From Massilia timonae CCUG 45783 (GTDB taxonomy: Bacteria > Pseudomonadota > Gammaproteobacteria > Burkholderiales > Burkholderiaceae_D): a stretch of 52,275 bases of DNA. Both the position numbers and the translations under genes were made by a program. The stretch spans positions 622,183-674,457 of the forward strand of contig NZ_JH992924.1 in the NCBI RefSeq assembly GCF_000315425.1, written 5' to 3'. This document shows, in pieces, positions 33,521-41,868 of this stretch. Position 1 is the stretch's first letter. The number at the start of each line of letters is the position of its first letter. Under the pieces are notes generated by a model. It made no database searches. It had not been told where the DNA came from and saw only the letters and a program-made list of their open reading frames with translations.

Positions 33521-35086
33521 ATGGAATGGCTACTTGACCCGAATATATGGGTCGGCTTGCTCACCCTCGTCGTGCTCGAGATCGTCCTGGGCATCGACAA
33601 CCTGATCTTCATCGCCATCCTGGCGGACAAACTTCCCCCGCATCAGCGCGACAAGGCACGACTCCTCGGCCTGTCCCTCGCCATGATCATGCGCCTTGGC
33701 CTCCTCACGATGATCTCGTGGCTGGTCACGCTCACCGCACCCTTGTTCTCCGTCGGCACCCTGTCGTTCTCGGGGCGCGACCTGATCCTGCTGATCGGCG
33801 GCATCTTCCTGCTCGCCAAGGCGACCATCGAACTGCACGAGCGCGTCGAAGGCAAATCGCATGTCCAGAGCGGCAAGCGCGAATACGCGAGCTTCGCCGC
33901 CGTGGTGGCGCAGATCATCGTGCTCGACGCCGTGTTCTCGCTCGACGCCGTGATCACCGCGGTCGGCATGGTCGAACAGCTCGGCGTCATGATGGCCGCC
34001 GTGATCATCTCGATGGGCGTCATGCTGTTCGCATCGAAGCCGCTGACGCGCTTCGTCAACGCCCATCCGACCGTCGTCGTGCTGTGCCTGTCCTTCCTGC
34101 TGATGATCGGCCTCTCCCTGATCGCCGAAGGCCTGGGCTTCCACATCCCGAAGGGCTACCTGTACGCCGCGATCGGCTTCTCGGTGGTGATCGAGTTCTT
34201 CAACCAGCTGGCGCGCCGCAACTTCATCAAGCAAGAGGCGCACATTCCGCTGCGCGACCGCACCGCCGACGCCGTGCTGCGCCTGCTGGGCAGCAAGCGC
34301 GGCGCCGACCACCACGACGAGCCGGAAGCCGAGGTGCAGGCCGCCGAGGAACCGGCGTTCGAGGCCGAGGAGCGCAATATGGTCAGCGGCGTGTTGAGCC
34401 TGTCGCAGCGCTCGGTGCGCTCGATCATGACCAACCGCTCGGAGATCTCGTGGATCAATATCGAGGATGACGCCGACACCATCCGCGCCCAGTTGCTGGC
34501 CACGCCGCACGGCTTCTTCCCGGTGTGCCGAGGCCAGCTCGACGAAGTGATCGGCGTGGCGCGCGCCAAGGACCTGATCGCCGACCTGACCCAGTCGGGC
34601 GCGATCGACCAGGCCCATATCCGCGCGCCGATCATCATGCCCGACGCCAGTGGCGTGCTGAAGGTGATGGACCGCCTCAAGCGCTCGCATGGCCAGCTGG
34701 TGATCATCGCCGACGAATACGGCACCCTGCAGGGCCTGGTGACGCCGATCGACATCCTGGAAGCGATCGCCGGCGAATTCCCCGACGAGGACGAGCAGCC
34801 GGTGGTGCAGGAGCTCGGACCGGGCCGCTGGCGCGTCGACGGCACCGCCGACCTGCACTACCTGGAGCAGGTGCTCGAGGTGGACGCCCTGGTGGGCGAC
34901 ACCGACGACTACACCTCGCTGGCGGGCCTGATGCTGGAACGCTTCGGCACCCTGCCGAAGGTGGGCGACGCGGTCGAGATCGAAGGCTTCCGATTCGAGG
35001 TGGCGCAGGTGCTGGAGCGCCGCATCGCGACCGTGATCGTGAGCCGGCTCGACGACGGGTACGCCCAGCCGCTCGACAAGGGCTGA
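33521..35086 (+). CDS. TerC-CBS-CorC membrane protein (YoaE/YegH family)
   Basis: A 521-aa protein. Residues 1-230 form the TerC domain with about seven membrane helices and the conserved acidic stretches EIVLGIDNLIFIAILADKLP and VLDAVFSLDAVITAVGMVEQ. Two CBS domains follow (about 295-420), then a CorC/HlyC domain (about 430-515: VDGTADLHYLEQVLEVDALV). TerC proteins export metal ions, notably manganese, or are linked to tellurite resistance; CBS domains sense adenine nucleotides. It is followed after 66 bp by a TerD-vWA protein, so a joint role in metal or tellurite stress is likely. Confidence 0.88.
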   Translation: MEWLLDPNIWVGLLTLVVLEIVLGIDNLIFIAILADKLPPHQRDKARLLGLSLAMIMRLGLLTMISWLVTLTAPLFSVGTLSFSGRDLILLIGGIFLLAKATIELHERVEGKSHVQSGKREYASFAAVVAQIIVLDAVFSLDAVITAVGMVEQLGVMMAAVIISMGVMLFASKPLTRFVNAHPTVVVLCLSFLLMIGLSLIAEGLGFHIPKGYLYAAIGFSVVIEFFNQLARRNFIKQEAHIPLRDRTADAVLRLLGSKRGADHHDEPEAEVQAAEEPAFEAEERNMVSGVLSLSQRSVRSIMTNRSEISWINIEDDADTIRAQLLATPHGFFPVCRGQLDEVIGVARAKDLIADLTQSGAIDQAHIRAPIIMPDASGVLKVMDRLKRSHGQLVIIADEYGTLQGLVTPIDILEAIAGEFPDEDEQPVVQELGPGRWRVDGTADLHYLEQVLEVDALVGDTDDYTSLAGLMLERFGTLPKVGDAVEIEGFRFEVAQVLERRIATVIVSRLDDGYAQPLDKG

Positions 35087-35152
35087 TCGAACGGTAATAT
35101 CGTGGGGTGGACGGATTTTCCGTCCACGCGTTCAACCTGACTGGAGGGAGAG

Positions 35153-36499
35153 ATGAAACAGCTGGAACGCGGCGAGCGCCTGCCCCTGGCGCAATCGGCT
35201 CCCGACGGCGTCCTGCAGGCCGGCCTGTCGGCCCAGGGCTTGGCGCTGGACTTTGCCTGCTTCGCGCTCGACGCCGGCGGCAAGCTGGCCGACGAGCGCT
35301 ACATGACCTTCTTCAACCAGCCGGCGACACCCTGCGGCGGCGTGGCGCAAGCCAGCGTTGGCGCCGATAGCCGAGGTTTCAGCTTCAGGCTCGCCAGCCT
35401 GCCGGCCTGGGTCGAACGGCTCAGCATCGTGGCCAGCACCGACGGCGGCGCGCTCATGGCGCAGTTGCAGGCAGGTAGCCTGCGCCTCGCCGGTCCGCAG
35501 GGTGAATTCGCGCGCTTCGACTTCAGTGGCCGCGATTTCGTCGGCGAGAAGGCGGTCATGCTGGGCGAGCTGTATCGCAAGGACGGCGGCTGGCGCTTCA
35601 TGGCGGTCGGCCAGGGCTTCAATGGCGGCTTGGACGCCCTGGTGCGGCATTTCGGCGGCGCGGTGGCCGATGAAACGCCGCCGCCTGCGCCACCGGCGCC
35701 CGCCCCGGCCCCGGCCTTACCGCGCGCCGCGGCGGTCGACCTGGAAAAGCGCGTCGCGCAAGCCGCGCCGCAGTTGGTCAACCTGGTCAAGTCGGCGGCG
35801 GTATCGCTCGAAAAGGCCGGCCTGGCGCAGCACCGGGCCAAGGTCTGCCTGGTGCTGGACATCTCGGGTTCGATGAGCACCTTGTACCGCAAGGGCCTGG
35901 TGCAGCAGTTCGCCGAGCGCATCCTGGCGCTGGGCTGCCGCTTCGACGACGACGGCGAAATCGACGTCTTCCTGTTCGGCCGCAACGTGCACCACGGCGC
36001 GCCGATGGGCCTCTCGAACTGGTCGAACTACATCAAGCGCATCATCGACAAGCATCCGCTCGAGGGCGACACCCGCTACGGCGCCGCGATCGAGGCCGTG
36101 CGCCGGCATTACTTTCCGGATGACGGGGGCGGCGAGCGCAAGGCCCCGGTCAAGGCCGAGGTGCCGGTGTACGTGATGTTCGTGACCGATGGCTCGACCT
36201 CGGACAAGCCGCTGACCGAGCGCCAGCTGCGCTGGGCCAGCCGCGAACCGATCTTCTGGCAGTTCATGGGCATCGGCAAGGGCCGCAAATCGAAAGCCAG
36301 GGCCCTGGCCAACTTCGCCGACTCGGACTTTCCGTTCCTGGAAAAGCTGGACGAACTCGATGGCCGCCTGATCGACAACGCCGACTTCTTCTCGGTGGCC
36401 TCGCCCGACGAGCATTCCGACGGCGCGCTGTACGACCTCCTGATGAACGAGTACCCGCAATGGGTGAAGGAGGCGCGCCAGCGCGGCCTCATCGTGTAG
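35153..36499 (+). CDS. TerD-domain protein fused to vWA domain (TerF-like)
   Basis: A 448-aa cytoplasmic protein. Residues about 1-170 resemble the TerD calcium-binding fold: LERGERLPLAQ, LDFACFALDAGGKLADERYM, FNQPATPCGG and MLGELYRKDGGWRFMAVGQG. A Pro/Ala-rich linker follows (about 180-195), then a von Willebrand A domain with an intact MIDAS motif DISGSMSTLYRKG and FVTDGSTSD. TerF of tellurite-resistance clusters has this layout. GGAGGGAGAG precedes ATG. It is paired with the TerC-type gene upstream; together they are a reduced ter module without terZABDE. Confidence 0.85.
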   Translation: MKQLERGERLPLAQSAPDGVLQAGLSAQGLALDFACFALDAGGKLADERYMTFFNQPATPCGGVAQASVGADSRGFSFRLASLPAWVERLSIVASTDGGALMAQLQAGSLRLAGPQGEFARFDFSGRDFVGEKAVMLGELYRKDGGWRFMAVGQGFNGGLDALVRHFGGAVADETPPPAPPAPAPAPALPRAAAVDLEKRVAQAAPQLVNLVKSAAVSLEKAGLAQHRAKVCLVLDISGSMSTLYRKGLVQQFAERILALGCRFDDDGEIDVFLFGRNVHHGAPMGLSNWSNYIKRIIDKHPLEGDTRYGAAIEAVRRHYFPDDGGGERKAPVKAEVPVYVMFVTDGSTSDKPLTERQLRWASREPIFWQFMGIGKGRKSKARALANFADSDFPFLEKLDELDGRLIDNADFFSVASPDEHSDGALYDLLMNEYPQWVKEARQRGLIV

Positions 36500-36636
36500 T
36501 GGTGGAAGCGAAGAAGGGTAAAGACAGGGATAAATACCTCTCTTCTCATCGATTTGAACCCATCCGGCACCCGTTATTCTCTCTGCAATATCAGGACGTC
36601 CTAGCCCTGATCAACACAACAACAGGGAGAAATGCC

Positions 36637-37455
36637 GTGTTCGAAGGATTCATCCAGCTCAGTCCCATGGGCGTCGCGCTGGCCATGGCGGGGTCGTACA
36701 TCATGACCGTCTTCGCCAGCGAGCTGTATCTGCACCGTTCGCGCAGCCACCGCGCCGTGACCTTCCATCCGATCCTGTGCCAGGCGTTTCGCATGTGGAT
36801 CTGGCTGACGACTTACGGCGTCACCGCCAAGACCTGGGTCGCGGTGCACCGCAAGCATCACGCCAAGTGCGATACCGAGGAAGATCCGCACAGCCCGCGC
36901 ATCCACGGCCTGTGGACCATCCTGGGCAAGGGCACCCTCCTGTACCGCAAGGCGGCGCGCGACGCCGACCTGGTGAAAGCCTATGGCGTCGGCATCAAGG
37001 AAGACTGGATGGACGAGCATCTGTATACCAGGCACCGCTTCCGTGGCGCGCTGTTTTTCCTGGCGGTCGAACTGCTGGTGTTCGGCCCTGTGAACGGCTT
37101 CCTGATCTGGCTGTTCCAGCTGTCGATCCTGCCGTTCTGGGCGTCGGGCTTCATCAACGGCATCTTCCACGTGGTGGGCTATCGCAATTTCGAGACCAAG
37201 GAAGATTCGCGCAACTTCTTCCCGATCGGGATCATCTTCGGCGGCGCCGAGCTGCACAACAACCACCACGCCAACCCGGCTTCGGCCAAGCTGTCGATGA
37301 AGTGGTGGGAATTCGACTCGGGCTACCTGGTGCTGCGCGTGCTGGCCTTCCTGCGCCTGGCGAAGATCAACCATGTCGACCGCCTGCCGGCCGGCGCCGA
37401 CGGTCCCCGACAGCCGCGCATGCGCCGCCACGCCGCCGGCGCCGCCGGCCAGTAA
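36637..37455 (+). CDS. Acyl-CoA/acyl-lipid delta-9 fatty acid desaturase
   Basis: A 272-aa membrane di-iron desaturase. Histidine boxes: HRSRSH (about residue 31), HRKHH (about 71) and HNNHH (about 209), with the delta-9 motif FHVVGYRNFETKEDSRNFFP between. Four membrane helices are expected. It introduces a cis double bond in membrane fatty acids, usually for cold or stress adaptation. The start is GTG at 36637 with AGGGAG upstream; the frame is open back to 36460, but that would overlap the vWA gene and adds non-family sequence. Confidence 0.9.
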   Translation: MFEGFIQLSPMGVALAMAGSYIMTVFASELYLHRSRSHRAVTFHPILCQAFRMWIWLTTYGVTAKTWVAVHRKHHAKCDTEEDPHSPRIHGLWTILGKGTLLYRKAARDADLVKAYGVGIKEDWMDEHLYTRHRFRGALFFLAVELLVFGPVNGFLIWLFQLSILPFWASGFINGIFHVVGYRNFETKEDSRNFFPIGIIFGGAELHNNHHANPASAKLSMKWWEFDSGYLVLRVLAFLRLAKINHVDRLPAGADGPRQPRMRRHAAGAAGQ

Positions 37456-37468
37456 GCCTTATCCAGAC

Positions 37469-39025
37469 CTAGCCGGCCAACTCCCCGCGAGGCGCGCCCA
37501 CGATCGTTTCGTGGCGCGCCTCGCGCAGTTTCCGCCCCAGCCGCCGCCAGCCGATCACCACCCCCGTCACGCTGAGCAGGGTCCCGCCCAGGCTCAGCGC
37601 GATCAGCACCAGGTCCCACAGCGGACGCCGCTCGAGCAACGGCAGCCAATCCCAGGAATGCAGCATCGCGAACAGCCAGCGGCTGGTGCGCTTGCCGCGG
37701 TCCAGGCGGCCGAGCACGGCGCCGGTGTGCGGGTCGAGATGGACCCAGGTGGCATGCGGATCGTCGAACACGATGCGCAGGATCGGCAGCGGCTTCATGG
37801 CCCCGCCCATCATCGTGTGCGCATCGCGCGCATAGTAATAGAAGTCGTAGTCGCGCAATTGCTCGACCCGCGCCACCGGCGCCGGCAGCAGGCCGGTCGC
37901 GGCGGCGCGCAGCGCGGCCGCATCGATGACGACCGGCTGCCCGTCACGGCTGCCGATCACCCGGGGCGCGCCGCCGGCGGCCTGGGCCAGCACCCGGTTC
38001 TCGCCCAGCACGCGGGTCCAGCGCAGCTCGCGCACGGCGCCTGCGCCTGCCGCCAGCAGCGCCTGCGGCGCGGCGTCGGCGTCGCTCAGCACCAGCGCCG
38101 AACCCTGCAGCGCTTCCATGCGCAGCGGCGGCGCGCCGGTGTCGAAGATGCGCCACGGGTTCATCGACATCAGGCCGCTGAAGATCCAGGTGATCGTCAC
38201 CAGCGCGAACAGCAGGCCGGTGACGTGGTGCCAGCGCATCATGGCGTGCGGATAGGGCGTGCGCGCGCCGCTGCGGTAGGGCTTGCGAAAGCGCCAGCGC
38301 AGGATGCCGACCACGGTCCCGCTGAGCGCCATCGCGATGCCCAGGATGGACAGCCAGTTGACGATGTCGGCCCAGTAAGGCTGGAAGGCATTGCCGCGCA
38401 AGGGATACAGCCAGTGGATCCAGGCGCCCGCATAGTTCCACAGCTGCTCGCTGCGGGTCGCGTCGCGCACCACTTCGCCGCTGCGGCTCGAGATGTAGAG
38501 CAGGGTGCGTTCGGCGTCGCCCAGCTGCACCTTGTGCAGCGGACGGTGCGGGTCGAGCGCGCGCGAGTGGGTGAACGCGTCTTCGTCGATCGTGCCCAGG
38601 TAGTCGCGTGCTATACCCGGCCCGGCGAAGGCCGTGGCGCTGGCCATGGCGTGCGCCTCGTCCACCGCCCGCAGGCGCTGGCCGCTCAGTGCGTCGATCA
38701 CCACCGCGCCGCTGCCCTTGGGCGGGCCCTCGTGGCCGGCCGGCGTCGCGACGTAGACTGGACGCCCGCCGCTGGACGCGGCCAGGCGCAGCTCGTCCAG
38801 CGGCCCGGTCACGCCGGCCGCCGCCAGCGCCCGCGCCGGCGCCAGCAGGCGCGCGTCCGCTTGCAGCGGCGGCAGGCGCTGCAGGCGCTCTTCTTCGGTC
38901 AGCTTGGGATAGCCGACGTACATCATGACCATGCCCGAGGCGAACCACATCGCGAACAGCAGGCAGATGCCGATGCCGAGCCAGCGGTGGACCAGGAACA
39001 GCCAGCGTTTCAATCGTGCGCCCAT
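37469..39025 (-). CDS. PepSY-domain membrane protein of a TonB-receptor operon
   Basis: A 518-aa inner-membrane protein. It has an N-terminal helix about residues 12-33 (LVHRWLGIGICLLFAMWFAS, with histidines near the membrane), a large periplasmic region with PepSY-like segments (YFYYARDAHTMMGGAMKPLP, WVHLDPHTGAVLGRLDRG), and further helices at about 225-245, 275-295 and 480-500. Members of this PepSY-associated family accompany TonB receptors and are thought to help reduce or release metal-siderophore at the inner membrane. GAGGGC precedes ATG; 12 bp separate it from the receptor stop. Confidence 0.82.
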   Translation of the reverse strand: MGARLKRWLFLVHRWLGIGICLLFAMWFASGMVMMYVGYPKLTEEERLQRLPPLQADARLLAPARALAAAGVTGPLDELRLAASSGGRPVYVATPAGHEGPPKGSGAVVIDALSGQRLRAVDEAHAMASATAFAGPGIARDYLGTIDEDAFTHSRALDPHRPLHKVQLGDAERTLLYISSRSGEVVRDATRSEQLWNYAGAWIHWLYPLRGNAFQPYWADIVNWLSILGIAMALSGTVVGILRWRFRKPYRSGARTPYPHAMMRWHHVTGLLFALVTITWIFSGLMSMNPWRIFDTGAPPLRMEALQGSALVLSDADAAPQALLAAGAGAVRELRWTRVLGENRVLAQAAGGAPRVIGSRDGQPVVIDAAALRAAATGLLPAPVARVEQLRDYDFYYYARDAHTMMGGAMKPLPILRIVFDDPHATWVHLDPHTGAVLGRLDRGKRTSRWLFAMLHSWDWLPLLERRPLWDLVLIALSLGGTLLSVTGVVIGWRRLGRKLREARHETIVGAPRGELAG

Positions 39026-39037
39026 CGTGCCCTCGCG

Positions 39038-41188
39038 TCAGAAGGCCATGCGCAGCGCCACGTCGGCCGTGCGCGGGGCGCCGAGATAGGCCATCGTGCC
39101 GGTGACGTTGGCCGCATACAGCCGGTCGGTGAGGTTGCGCACGCGCGCTTCCAGCGACAGCCTGCGGTCGATGCGCCAGCTCAGGCCCAGGTCGACGAAG
39201 GTATACGACGGCCAGTACAGGGTGTTGGCCGCATCGGCATACACCTTGCCGACCCGGCGCGCGCCGAGGTGGGCCTGCAGCGCCGGGGTGACGGCATACG
39301 ACAGCCACAGGTTGGCCACCGTCTTCGGCGTATTGGTCGGCGTCTTCCCGGCCAGCGAAACGCCGCCCTGGCGGTAAGTCTCGTACTCGGCATCGGCATA
39401 GGTGAAGTTGCCCTGCACGGACAGGCGCCTGGTCGGCTGCAGCCCCAGCGCCAGTTCGACGCCCTGCGAGGACTGTTCGCCGACCAGGATCGTCAGGTTG
39501 CTGTTGACCGGATCCTGGGTCGCGATATTCTTGCGCGTGATGTGATAGGCGGCCAGGGTCGCCGTGCCTTTGCCTTGCCAGAAATCCAGCTTGGCGCCGG
39601 CCTCCGCCTGGCGGCCGGTGGTCAGTTCACTGTTGTTCCGCACGTCGGCGAACGAGGCGGTGGACAGCACGCCCGAGGGCGGATCGGCAGCCGTCGCGTA
39701 CTGGGCATAGACGTTCATGCCGGGCGTGACGTCCCACACCAGGCCCAGGCGTCCGGTGGTCGGATTGTAGTTGCGCGAGAAGCTGGCCGGCGCCGCCGGC
39801 GTGATCTCGCGCCGGTTGACCAGGTCGAGTTCGATGCGCTCGTGGCGCAGGGCGGTGACCAGATTGAGGTTCGGGACCAGCTCGGTGCGGTTCTCGACAT
39901 ACAGCGCCGTGGTCCTGACCTCATTGTCGCGGTCGGGGCGGTAGAGCGGCGTCATGTTCGGCACGTCGAAGAAGCGCTCGGTGACGAAGTCGTACGGGTC
40001 GACGCTGCTCACCGTGGCCGATTGGCTGTTCGGATAGCGGGTCTGGCGGTTGATGCCGAAGTCCAGCCCGAACGCCCAGTCGCTGCGGCGTTCGCCGATG
40101 CGGCCGCGGTAGACGCCGTCGATGCGGTCGCCCACCAGGGTCTGGTCGTGGCGCTGGAGCAGGGCGGCCGAGCGGATGACCTGCGTGTTCGATGGATCGA
40201 AGCGGTAGTTCTCGACGTTGCGGTAGTCGCGCAGCGCGTCATAGACGTAGAAGGTGTTGGTCAGCTGCAGGGCGTCGCTGACCTTCCAGGCGCCGATCGA
40301 GCGCAGCCACTGCACGCGCTGGTCGTAGACGCCATCGGCGCTGTTGTAGTTCTTGAAGCGGGTGGCCTCGTCGATGCGCAGCTTGCCGGCGACGGGATTC
40401 AGCAGCGGCGTGCCCCAGTAAGGCCGGTCGACGTCTTCCTGCTGGAATTCATAGGCCAGCGTATGCGTGAAGCCGCGTCCGAAGTCGGAACGCAGCGACG
40501 CCGCCAGCTGGGTCGCGCGGCGCTCGACGCCGTCGACCCAGCTGCCGCCGTCGCGGTGATTGACGTCGATGCGCGCGTAGTGACCGTCGCCGACGCGGCG
40601 GTTCAGGCCGACCGAGGCTTCCTTCAGCGCGTCGGCGCCCAGGCGCAGCCGGCCTTCGGCGAACTCGCGCGTCTCGGCCAGCTTGGTGATGGTGTTGATC
40701 GTGCCGCCGACGGCGCCGGAACCGAACAGGAAGCTCGACGGCCCGCCAATGGCTTCGACGCGGTCGACGATCCAGCTGTCGACCGGTCGCGCGGCGATCG
40801 AATACTGCACGTTGATGCCGTTGAACAGCTGGCTGACCGAGCCGCTGCCGAAGCCGCGGTAGCTGACCCCGATATTGCCGGGAGCATCGTGGGCGGTGAC
40901 GCCGGGGATGGCGCGCAGGATCTCCTGCGTGTCCTGGGCGCCGCGCACCTCGATCAGGGCGCGGTCGACCACGGTGACGCTGGCCGGCGTCTCGCGCGGG
41001 CTCAGGCCCAGGCGGCTGGCGGTTTCGCTCGGGGCGTCGAGGTTCAGTAATCCGTTGGCGTGCGGCGCTTCGGCCGTGACCTCGACGGTGGGAATGGTCG
41101 TGGTCTGGGCCTGGACATTCAAGGTGGCCAGGGCGCAGCCGAGGGCGAGCGCCAGCCTGCGCGGCCGGAGGCGATAGCGAGTCTTCAT
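39038..41188 (-). CDS. TonB-dependent siderophore-type outer-membrane receptor
   Basis: About 716 aa from the ATG at 41188 (AGGA 7 nt upstream; the frame is open to 41233). Signal peptide RLALALGCALATLNVQAQ, then the TonB-box-like TIPTVEVTAEA. The plug domain contains SRLGLSPRETPASVTVVDRA, QEILRAIPGVTAHDAPGNIG and VDRVEAIGGPSSFLFGSGAV. A 22-strand barrel with a C-terminal ...VALRMAF follows. It imports an iron-siderophore or another metal chelate using TonB energy. The operon (DUF2946 protein, receptor, PepSY protein) suggests metal uptake; I saw no clear Fur box. Confidence 0.9.
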   Translation of the reverse strand: MKTRYRLRPRRLALALGCALATLNVQAQTTTIPTVEVTAEAPHANGLLNLDAPSETASRLGLSPRETPASVTVVDRALIEVRGAQDTQEILRAIPGVTAHDAPGNIGVSYRGFGSGSVSQLFNGINVQYSIAARPVDSWIVDRVEAIGGPSSFLFGSGAVGGTINTITKLAETREFAEGRLRLGADALKEASVGLNRRVGDGHYARIDVNHRDGGSWVDGVERRATQLAASLRSDFGRGFTHTLAYEFQQEDVDRPYWGTPLLNPVAGKLRIDEATRFKNYNSADGVYDQRVQWLRSIGAWKVSDALQLTNTFYVYDALRDYRNVENYRFDPSNTQVIRSAALLQRHDQTLVGDRIDGVYRGRIGERRSDWAFGLDFGINRQTRYPNSQSATVSSVDPYDFVTERFFDVPNMTPLYRPDRDNEVRTTALYVENRTELVPNLNLVTALRHERIELDLVNRREITPAAPASFSRNYNPTTGRLGLVWDVTPGMNVYAQYATAADPPSGVLSTASFADVRNNSELTTGRQAEAGAKLDFWQGKGTATLAAYHITRKNIATQDPVNSNLTILVGEQSSQGVELALGLQPTRRLSVQGNFTYADAEYETYRQGGVSLAGKTPTNTPKTVANLWLSYAVTPALQAHLGARRVGKVYADAANTLYWPSYTFVDLGLSWRIDRRLSLEARVRNLTDRLYAANVTGTMAYLGAPRTADVALRMAF

Positions 41189-41281
41189 TGCAAATCCTGT
41201 GCGCGCGACGCAGCGTCTCGCGGCGTCACGCATGGTGGGTGACGCATCGGCTGCGTCACCCGAATGGTGGTGAGGGGCGGA

Positions 41282-41683
41282 TCAGGAAAGCGAAGACGGC
41301 GGCCCGCGCGATTGCGAGGGCGTCCAGGCGTGCTGCGGACGCGGCGAGCGGTAGAACAGGGGCGGGTAGGGATCGCGCTCGTTGTCGAGCGCGAGCACCG
41401 ACGGGACCGGCGCCGGCGGCGCCAGTGGCGCGTGGTGGTGCGAGCAGCACAGTTCGCAGTGCGACATGTCCGGCACCGCCGGCGTGTCGGTCTGCGCCGC
41501 ATCGTCGATCACCGTCACATGGCGGGTGCCGCTGGCGCTGCAGATCTCGGTGATCCAGGCCGCTGCCGGCTGCTGGGTGGCGTGGGCCACGGCATGGGAA
41601 ACTGCAGGCACGAACAGGCCGAACAGGAACGTCAGGAGGACGGTCAAGCCATACAGCGTTCGGGTTGTTCGGAGCCTGTGCAT
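41282..41683 (-). CDS. DUF2946-like small exported protein
   Basis: A 133-aa protein from the ATG at 41683. An N-terminal hydrophobic helix (TLYGLTVLLTFLFGLFVPAV) is followed by HAVAHATQQPAAAWITEICS and a C-terminal CELCCSHHHAPLAPP cluster. This pattern of His/Cys after one helix is that of DUF2946 proteins, which sit beside metal-related TonB receptors. The Cys-His cluster suggests metal binding, copper being a common proposal for the family. No good ribosome site is visible; the ORF stays open to 41776. It is first in the operon. Confidence 0.65.
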   Translation of the reverse strand: MHRLRTTRTLYGLTVLLTFLFGLFVPAVSHAVAHATQQPAAAWITEICSASGTRHVTVIDDAAQTDTPAVPDMSHCELCCSHHHAPLAPPAPVPSVLALDNERDPYPPLFYRSPRPQHAWTPSQSRGPPSSLS

Positions 41684-41737
41684 GTGAAAATTATAGTCCT
41701 GCTGGCGCGGCGGCGCGCACGGGTGGGCAATTTGTCC

Positions 41738-41755
41738 AGCAGGACCGATCCTGCT
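41738..41755. promoter_or_regulatory. Palindrome in the divergent promoter region
   Basis: AGCAGGA-CCGA-TCCTGCT, a perfect 7-bp inverted repeat between the DUF2946/TonB operon and the ABC-F gene; another TCCTGCT stands at 41697. It could be an operator. Confidence 0.3.
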
Positions 41756-41868
41756 ACCATAGACCGTCATTTCCAAGGAGCGCGCACGTGTAATACCTCA
41801 TCGATGCCATTTTTCCGGTCTTCCCAGCATGGCTGCGGAAGCGTTCAGGCATCCCTGGAGTCGTACAT

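Noticed and set aside
37373..41050. A 1225-codon open frame on the plus strand
   Set aside because: It lies antisense to the PepSY and TonB-receptor genes, which have clear family motifs; the translation is a low-complexity Arg/Gln/Ala/Gly mix expected from high-GC antisense frames.
41683..41695. TATAAT just before the DUF2946 gene, suggesting a leaderless message
   Set aside because: No -35 box lies 16-18 bp upstream, and the start codon itself is uncertain.
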